Source of the DNA: Neiella holothuriorum
GTDB taxonomy: Bacteria > Pseudomonadota > Gammaproteobacteria > Enterobacterales > Neiellaceae
NCBI RefSeq assembly: GCF_019457915.1
Contig: NZ_JAHZSS010000026.1
Location: 1-58,581 of the forward strand
DNA length: 58,581 bases
Direction of reading: 5' to 3'
Every line of letters begins with the position of its first letter. Within the stretch, counting starts at the first letter, position 1. The notes beneath the pieces were generated by a model. The model was not told the DNA's origin. It saw only the letters and a program-made list of their open reading frames with translations, and searched no databases. Shown piece by piece: positions 53,960-58,581 of this stretch. A program made the position numbers and the translations under genes.

Positions 53960-56839
53960 ATGACAAACGCTTCGCTTTCTGCACTTGAACAAAAGCAGGA
54001 TTTCATTCGCCGCCATATCGGCCCAGGCGCTGCTGAGCAGCAAGCTATGTTGGCTAATTTAGGCGTAGACTCGGTTGATGCCTTAATTGAGCAAACTGTG
54101 CCTGCTGACATTCGCCTGCCAGCCCCTTTGCAAATTGGTGAGGCGCGCACAGAAGTTGAAGCGCTGAGTTACCTCAAATCACTGGCCCAGCAAAACCAAG
54201 TGTTTCGTAGCCACATCGGCATGGGCTACCACAACACCCATACGCCCAACGTTATTCTGCGCAACGTATTAGAAAATCCAGGCTGGTACACCGCTTACAC
54301 GCCATATCAACCAGAAATCGCCCAAGGCCGATTGGAAATGTTGCTGAACTTCCAGCAAATGACCATGGACTTGAGCGGCTTAGATCTGGCCTCGGCCTCA
54401 TTACTAGATGAATCGACCGCCGCTGCCGAAGCCATGGCGCTGGCCAAACGCGTGTCAAAAAACAAAAAGTGCAACACCTTCTTCATTGCCGATGATGTGC
54501 ACCCGCAAACCATTGATGTAGTGAAAACCCGCGCCGAAGCATTTGGCTTTGATATTGAAGTTGGCCCGTGGCAGCAAGCCGGTGAGCACAATGTGTTTGG
54601 TGCCTTACTGCAGTACCCAGGAAGCACGGGGCAGGTGAATGATCTGACCGACGTGATTGCCGCCGTTCAGGCACAAAAGGGTATTGTTGCCGTCGCTGCC
54701 GACATTCTCGCTTTAATGCTGCTCAAATCGCCAGGTAGCATGGGCGCAGACGTCGTGCTGGGCTCTGCCCAACGCTTTGGTGTGCCTATGGGCTACGGTG
54801 GCCCACACGCCGCCTTCTTTGCCTCTCGTGATGCTTACAAGCGCTCACTACCGGGCCGCATCATTGGCGTGTCTAAAGATGCCTCTGGCAATGTGGCTCT
54901 GCGCATGGCAATGCAAACTCGCGAGCAACACATCCGCCGAGAAAAAGCCAACTCCAACATTTGTACGGCGCAGGTACTGCTGGCCAACATGGCCGCTTTT
55001 TACGCCATTTATCATGGCCCCGAAGGGCTCAAAACCATCGCCAATCGGGTACATCGCTTAACCAGTATTTTGGCATTGGGGCTAACCCAAGGTGGCCTGA
55101 AACTCGCCAACACGAGCTGGTTCGACACCTTGCTGGTGGCTGTAGATGATCAAGGTGCCACCATTGAAGCTGCCGCCGCCAAACGCATTAACTTACGCGC
55201 TGATGTGGCCGGTCATGTGGGTATTTCACTTGATGAAACCACCACCGCCGCAGATGTAGCCGAGTTGTTTGATATTTTACTGGCTGATAATCACAGCGCC
55301 TCGGTACAAGTGCTCGACAGCCAAGTCATAGCCGGCGCTGATGTGATTCCGGCAGCTCTACAGCGTCAAGATGACGTGCTGACGTTGCCAGTATTTAACC
55401 GCTATCACTCTGAAACCGAGATGCTGCGTTACATCAAGCGCTTGGAAAACAAAGATCTGGCACTCAACCACTCGATGATCTCGCTTGGCTCTTGCACCAT
55501 GAAGCTCAATGCCACCGCAGAGATGATTCCAGTGACCTGGCCTGAGTTTGGCCAACTGCACCCATTCTGCCCACGTGAGCAAGCCAAAGGCTACGACGCG
55601 ATGATGGAAGAGCTGAGTGACTGGCTGATCAACATCACCGGTTACGATGCCTTACTGATGCAACCAAACTCCGGTGCTCAGGGCGAATACGCGGGTTTGT
55701 TAGCCATTCGCAAATACCATGAAAGCCGTGGCGACAGTCACCGCAACATTTGTTTGATTCCGCAGTCTGCCCACGGTACTAACCCGGCCTCGGCGCAAAT
55801 GGCCAGCATGAAAGTGGTGGTGGTTGCCTGTGATGGTGACGGTAATATCGACTTGGCCGACTTGCGTGAAAAAGCCGAGGCCATGGCCGATCAACTCAGC
55901 TGTTTGATGGTCACCTACCCATCAACTCACGGTGTGTATGAAGAAACCATTCGCGAGGTGTGCGACATCGTTCACGCCAATGGTGGTCAGGTTTATCTCG
56001 ACGGCGCCAATATGAATGCGCAAGTTGGGCTTACCTCGCCGGGCTTTATCGGTGCCGACGTGTCGCACCTGAACTTGCATAAAACCTTCTGTATTCCTCA
56101 CGGCGGCGGCGGCCCGGGCATGGGCCCAATTGGTGTGAAACAACACTTAGCACCGTTTGTTGCCGGTCATGCCGTGATCAAAATGGACGGCGAGCACAAA
56201 GACAACGGCGCGGTCTCTGCCGCACCATATGGCTCGGCCAGCATTCTGCCAATTAGCTGGGCATATATTGCCATGATGGGCAGTGAAGGGCTGAAACAAG
56301 CTACGGAAATTGCCATTTTGAACGCCAACTATCTGGCGAATCGACTGAAAGAGCACTTCCCAATCTTGTACACCGGCACCAATGGGCGTGTGGCGCACGA
56401 ATGTATCCTAGACATTCGCCCGCTGAAAGAAGCCTCAGGCATTACCGAAATGGACATTGCCAAGCGTTTGATGGATTACGGTTTCCACGCGCCAACCATG
56501 AGCTTCCCTGTTGCTGGCACCTTAATGGTTGAACCTACTGAATCTGAATCGCAGGCCGAACTAGATCGCTTTGCCGATACCATGATTGCCATTCGCAATG
56601 AGATCAGCAAAGTTACATCAGGTGAATGGTCGCTAGACGACAACCCGCTGGTTCACGCACCACATACACAACAAAATGTGATGGGAGACTGGGCGCACAG
56701 CTATAGCCGAGAGACTGCGGTGTTCCCATTAGCCGATGTGGCCAATAACAAGTTCTGGCCAACAGTTAACCGCATTGACGACGTTCATGGCGACCGGAAT
56801 TTAGTTTGCTCGTGCGCCCCCATCTCGGACTATGAGTAA
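53960..56839 (+). CDS. gcvP: GcvP, glycine dehydrogenase (decarboxylating)
   Basis: A 959-residue PLP enzyme that decarboxylates glycine and passes the aminomethyl group to GcvH. The start at 53960 ([11 protein letters not shown]) matches the family; the longer frame from 53891 is leader. The N-half contains [25 protein letters not shown] and [21 protein letters not shown]. The C-half has [18 protein letters not shown] and the PLP lysine in [23 protein letters not shown]. Length matches E. coli (957). Preceded by a terminator, so it may have its own promoter. Confidence 0.97.
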   Translation: MTNASLSALEQKQDFIRRHIGPGAAEQQAMLANLGVDSVDALIEQTVPADIRLPAPLQIGEARTEVEALSYLKSLAQQNQVFRSHIGMGYHNTHTPNVILRNVLENPGWYTAYTPYQPEIAQGRLEMLLNFQQMTMDLSGLDLASASLLDESTAAAEAMALAKRVSKNKKCNTFFIADDVHPQTIDVVKTRAEAFGFDIEVGPWQQAGEHNVFGALLQYPGSTGQVNDLTDVIAAVQAQKGIVAVAADILALMLLKSPGSMGADVVLGSAQRFGVPMGYGGPHAAFFASRDAYKRSLPGRIIGVSKDASGNVALRMAMQTREQHIRREKANSNICTAQVLLANMAAFYAIYHGPEGLKTIANRVHRLTSILALGLTQGGLKLANTSWFDTLLVAVDDQGATIEAAAAKRINLRADVAGHVGISLDETTTAADVAELFDILLADNHSASVQVLDSQVIAGADVIPAALQRQDDVLTLPVFNRYHSETEMLRYIKRLENKDLALNHSMISLGSCTMKLNATAEMIPVTWPEFGQLHPFCPREQAKGYDAMMEELSDWLINITGYDALLMQPNSGAQGEYAGLLAIRKYHESRGDSHRNICLIPQSAHGTNPASAQMASMKVVVVACDGDGNIDLADLREKAEAMADQLSCLMVTYPSTHGVYEETIREVCDIVHANGGQVYLDGANMNAQVGLTSPGFIGADVSHLNLHKTFCIPHGGGGPGMGPIGVKQHLAPFVAGHAVIKMDGEHKDNGAVSAAPYGSASILPISWAYIAMMGSEGLKQATEIAILNANYLANRLKEHFPILYTGTNGRVAHECILDIRPLKEASGITEMDIAKRLMDYGFHAPTMSFPVAGTLMVEPTESESQAELDRFADTMIAIRNEISKVTSGEWSLDDNPLVHAPHTQQNVMGDWAHSYSRETAVFPLADVANNKFWPTVNRIDDVHGDRNLVCSCAPISDYE

Positions 56840-56897
56840 CGTTGAGTTTTTGACCACGACAATTGAAATTGGAAGCTGACTTATCCTTGGTTTCTAC

Positions 56898-56933
56898 AAA
56901 AGCGAGTACTGCGAAAGTGGTACTCGCTTTTTT
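56898..56933 (+). terminator. Rho-independent terminator of gcvP
   Basis: A 12-bp stem AAAAGCGAGTAC / GTACTCGCTTTT with a 10-base loop, followed by TT, 58 bases past gcvP. Confidence 0.9.
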
Positions 56934-57359
56934 AATGCACTTTGCTCCAAGCCGCGTTACAGAGCTAGCTCGAACAACATCTCGTCACGCCGGATAGCCG
57001 TGCTGATAATAGGCGGCTCAATTCAGGTATCAATACAGCTGCATGTACATACAGGTATATGTTGCATTTGCCCTCTCTAGCGAAAATCGCTTCCTATTAT
57101 GTAAAACTGCCCGTTCTCGATAAAAATGACCTTAATCACTAACTGATTGATTAACCGTTGAAAAAAACTTAGCGTTGAGCATTTAATAGGAAACAAATTT
57201 GGTCTCGATAAATCAGGTCTCGCTTTGTTTTGCAAAGATTGTTCGTAGCAAACGAGTTGGAACCACCTTAAGTACGAAGAATCAGTGGGTTAGGGTTGAG
57301 ACGAAAAGGGTTAATTTAGCGGGTGCTGATTTACATATGCGGCATTCTCGATAATAAGC
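56934..57359. other. Non-coding stretch before the cassette array
   Basis: About 425 bases between gcvP and the first cassette junction, with no convincing coding frame, integrase gene or paired attC arms. It is A+T-rich at 57090-57200. A short repeat of GGTCTCG occurs near 57200 and 57217. The final bases (ATAATAAGC before GTTATAA) may be an attI-like site or the remnant of a broken attC. Confidence 0.4.
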
Positions 57360-57386
57360 GTTATAAAGCAAGGAGGCATCGGAGTT

Positions 57387-57968
57387 TTGGAAACGCATTT
57401 TGTATTTACTTCTTCTAAAGGACTAATTGAATCAGCAGAATATCTTTTGGCACACACTGAAGATAACGACGCACTCTTTAATTCTAATAAGTACTCCTTT
57501 ATCTTAGTTGCAGCCGCTTCATTAGAGAGCTTACTCAATGAAGGTATCATCTCATGGGCTTTTCAGCTTTTCCCTAAAGGGGATCACAAAAGACATGCAA
57601 CTGCATTCCTTTCAATGAACTTAGGTAAAAAATTAGATGCACTAGGGTTCCTTTTATCATCCGGTAAGTTCATTACAGACAATGAAAGTAAATTTTATCA
57701 AACGTTAGTTAACTTGATAAAACTTCGAAATGAAGTGGCGCATAGCAAAGACTTTTATAAAGAAGCGGACATTGATTATGGTGAGCCAGATGAAGATGGT
57801 GGCAGAAGTTTTCGTTTACCTTATGATATTTCCAAATTAATGAATAATCACCCTCTAAGTATTGAGCAAGAAAAATGTCAATTCATTGTGTCGTCATTGA
57901 AGCACTTAGAAGCTGTATTACGTGAAGAAATAGAACATTCAAAAACAGAATTGTTTAAAGCTTTATAA
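57387..57968 (+). CDS. HEPN-like protein encoded in cassette 1
   Basis: A 193-residue helical protein starting at a TTG, ten bases after AGGAGG. The segment NLIKLRNEVAHSKDF has the HEPN-type R-x4-H pair (Arg114, His119) preceded by a helix, as in HEPN ribonuclease-fold proteins and RiboL-PSP-like families. Early helices (SFILVAAASLESLLNEGI) also fit that fold. No antitoxin gene is evident beside it. HEPN proteins commonly act in defence or toxin-antitoxin systems; enzymatic activity here is not proven. The stop codon lies inside the attC site, as common for cassette genes. Confidence 0.75.
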   Translation: METHFVFTSSKGLIESAEYLLAHTEDNDALFNSNKYSFILVAAASLESLLNEGIISWAFQLFPKGDHKRHATAFLSMNLGKKLDALGFLLSSGKFITDNESKFYQTLVNLIKLRNEVAHSKDFYKEADIDYGEPDEDGGRSFRLPYDISKLMNNHPLSIEQEKCQFIVSSLKHLEAVLREEIEHSKTELFKAL

Positions 57969-58064
57969 CAAGCCAATTAAGGCGGGACTGCTAACAGCTT
58001 GCTCAGTTTCGCTTCGCTACACATTTTAGCAAGCTATTATCAGCCCCTTATTGGGGCGTTATAA
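57963..58064 (+). repeat. attC site of cassette 1 (about 102 bp)
   Basis: TTATAAC (57963-57969, R'') pairs with GTTATAA (58058-58064, R'). Inside, CCAATTAAGG pairs with CCTTATTGG (L''/L'). The middle arms AGCTTGCT and AGCAAGCT pair around a variable segment. Size and design resemble the long VCR-type attC of marine integrons. Confidence 0.85.
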
Positions 58065-58070
58065 GCCAAG

Positions 58071-58301
58071 ATGAATCGTAAAAAATTATTACTTCAATAT
58101 TTGCTAATTTATCCAGCATACAACGTATTGGGAATGGCCGTTGGTACAGTGATTTTGTATCTTTTATTCTCTTGGAGCGTTGATTATGCAAAGACATTTT
58201 TTTATGTATCATCGGTTGTTCTGATTGTAATATTTTATGCCTTAAATATTTCCACCATTATTCATATGCTTGTATCTGGTGGCAAAGGTAGTTTTAAGTA
58301 A
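58071..58301 (+). CDS. Small two-helix membrane protein encoded in cassette 2
   Basis: A 76-residue protein with a basic start (NRKK) and two membrane helices (about residues 12-34 and 42-66), ending GGKGSFK. No known family is recognised. It begins 7 bases after the attC of cassette 1, so it probably depends on read-through transcription. Many integron cassettes encode such short membrane proteins of unknown role. Confidence 0.6.
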   Translation: MNRKKLLLQYLLIYPAYNVLGMAVGTVILYLLFSWSVDYAKTFFYVSSVVLIVIFYALNISTIIHMLVSGGKGSFK

Positions 58302-58305
58302 TGGC

Positions 58306-58415
58306 TTATAACAAACCACTTAAGGCACTCGCTTTGCTCGTTGGGACGCTAACACATGGGCTGCGTCACTTCGTTCCTAATTTTAGCCCATGTATTAGCG
58401 CCCCTTAGTGGGGCG
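58306..58415 (+). repeat. attC site of cassette 2, lacking R'
   Basis: TTATAAC (58306-58312, R'') is followed by CCACTTAAGG, which pairs with CCTTAGTGG near 58403-58411. CATGGGCT and AGCCCATG form the next arms. The 3' end reads GGGGCG then C-TGGGGG where GTTATAA is expected, so the R' core is missing from the crossover point on. Confidence 0.75.
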
Positions 58416-58581
58416 CTGGGGGATCCCCTCATAATTTAGGCATTCCCGTTTGATGAACCAGCCTGATGTAATGCCCAATTGCCCAGCGTATATCTGCGCT
58501 GCTAATTGGGTAATCCCGCCATCGTTTTCTTACCTCCCGCCCTAGCCGAATCAAAGATAAAACTCGCCTGTGGCGTATCGT
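58416..58581. other. Unidentified DNA joined to the end of the array
   Basis: From CTGGGGGATCCCC on, the sequence is unrelated to the cassettes. The minus strand is open from the window edge to a stop at 58429-58431 (51 codons, Arg-rich, ending MPKL), and a second minus-strand frame (DTPQASFIFDSARAGG, ending at a stop) is also open. Neither is recognisable. It may be the edge of an inserted element, but no known end was identified. Confidence 0.3.

Larger units (their letters stand above)
57360..58415 (+). mobile_element. Integron gene-cassette array (two cassettes, no integrase visible)
   Basis: The array begins at the crossover-type sequence GTTATAA (57360-57366). Cassette 1 runs 57361-58058 and cassette 2 runs 58059-58415; each has one gene followed by an attC site. 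Base composition is A+T-richer than the flanks. No intI-like gene is present in the available sequence on the attI side, where it is expected. This makes a CALIN (attC cluster without integrase) the best description, unless intI lies beyond 58581. Confidence 0.8.

Noticed and set aside
1-58581. CRISPR array or rRNA operon
   Set aside because: No regularly spaced short repeats with spacers, and no rRNA segments, are seen on either strand.
58429-58581. Transposase or integrase fragment at the right edge
   Set aside because: Two competing minus-strand frames are open and neither has a recognisable motif, so it is left unassigned.

Overview
The window looks like a chromosomal stretch of a marine gammaproteobacterium, most likely in or near the order Alteromonadales. 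The evidence is the housekeeping gene content and order: trmB/mutY/yggX, hemW-rdgB-DUF4426-yggT-proC-yggS beside pilTU, rsmE-gshB-yqgE-ruvX, metK, pgk-fba, serA-rpiA-fau-6S RNA-zapA, ygfB-pepP-ubiH-ubiI, and gcvT-gcvH-gcvP. The backbone has a mid-range G+C content. No species is named because nothing in the sequence alone fixes it.

Layout. Positions 1-16650 hold stress, envelope and repair genes: an HxlR regulator divergent from an AhpD-like protein, ubiG, a large unknown membrane protein, a class D beta-lactamase, an XRE/2TM regulator, a PhnA-type protein, yggX, mutY and trmB. These are followed by a Tat-exported enolase-superfamily protein, a PagL-type lipid A deacylase, an RpoS-like sigma factor with altered DNA-contact residues, an Hpt remnant, a patatin-like protein, a second AhpD-like protein and a Tsx-like channel. 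Positions 16685-20468 are an apparent composite transposable unit: two direct copies of an IS-like repeat flank one 837-residue exported protein of unknown function. The unit sits in the loop of a bidirectional terminator and is flanked by a target-site duplication. Positions 20498-25612 hold a SIMPL protein, a GH9 cellulase-family lipoprotein with LacI-type operators upstream, a GGDEF-EAL protein and a lipoprotein. Positions 25789-45897 are mostly core metabolism and type IV pilus retraction genes. Positions 45916-56839 run from 6S RNA through the ubiquinone hydroxylases to the glycine cleavage system.

The right end (57360-58415) is a small integron cassette array with two attC sites. It carries a HEPN-like protein and a small membrane protein. 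No integrase gene is visible upstream, so it may be a CALIN-type array. Its last attC breaks off exactly at the integrase crossover point and continues into unidentified DNA.

Working links: ubiG, ubiH and ubiI serve ubiquinone synthesis. serA, rpiA, fau and gcvTHP connect serine, pentose and one-carbon metabolism. metK carries tandem MetJ-type boxes. pilT, pilU and the PilZ protein together point to c-di-GMP-linked twitching. The most novel material is the composite unit in the terminator loop, the cassette array with its broken end, and the unusual sigma factor. All functional calls are from reading motifs by eye; no database search was possible.
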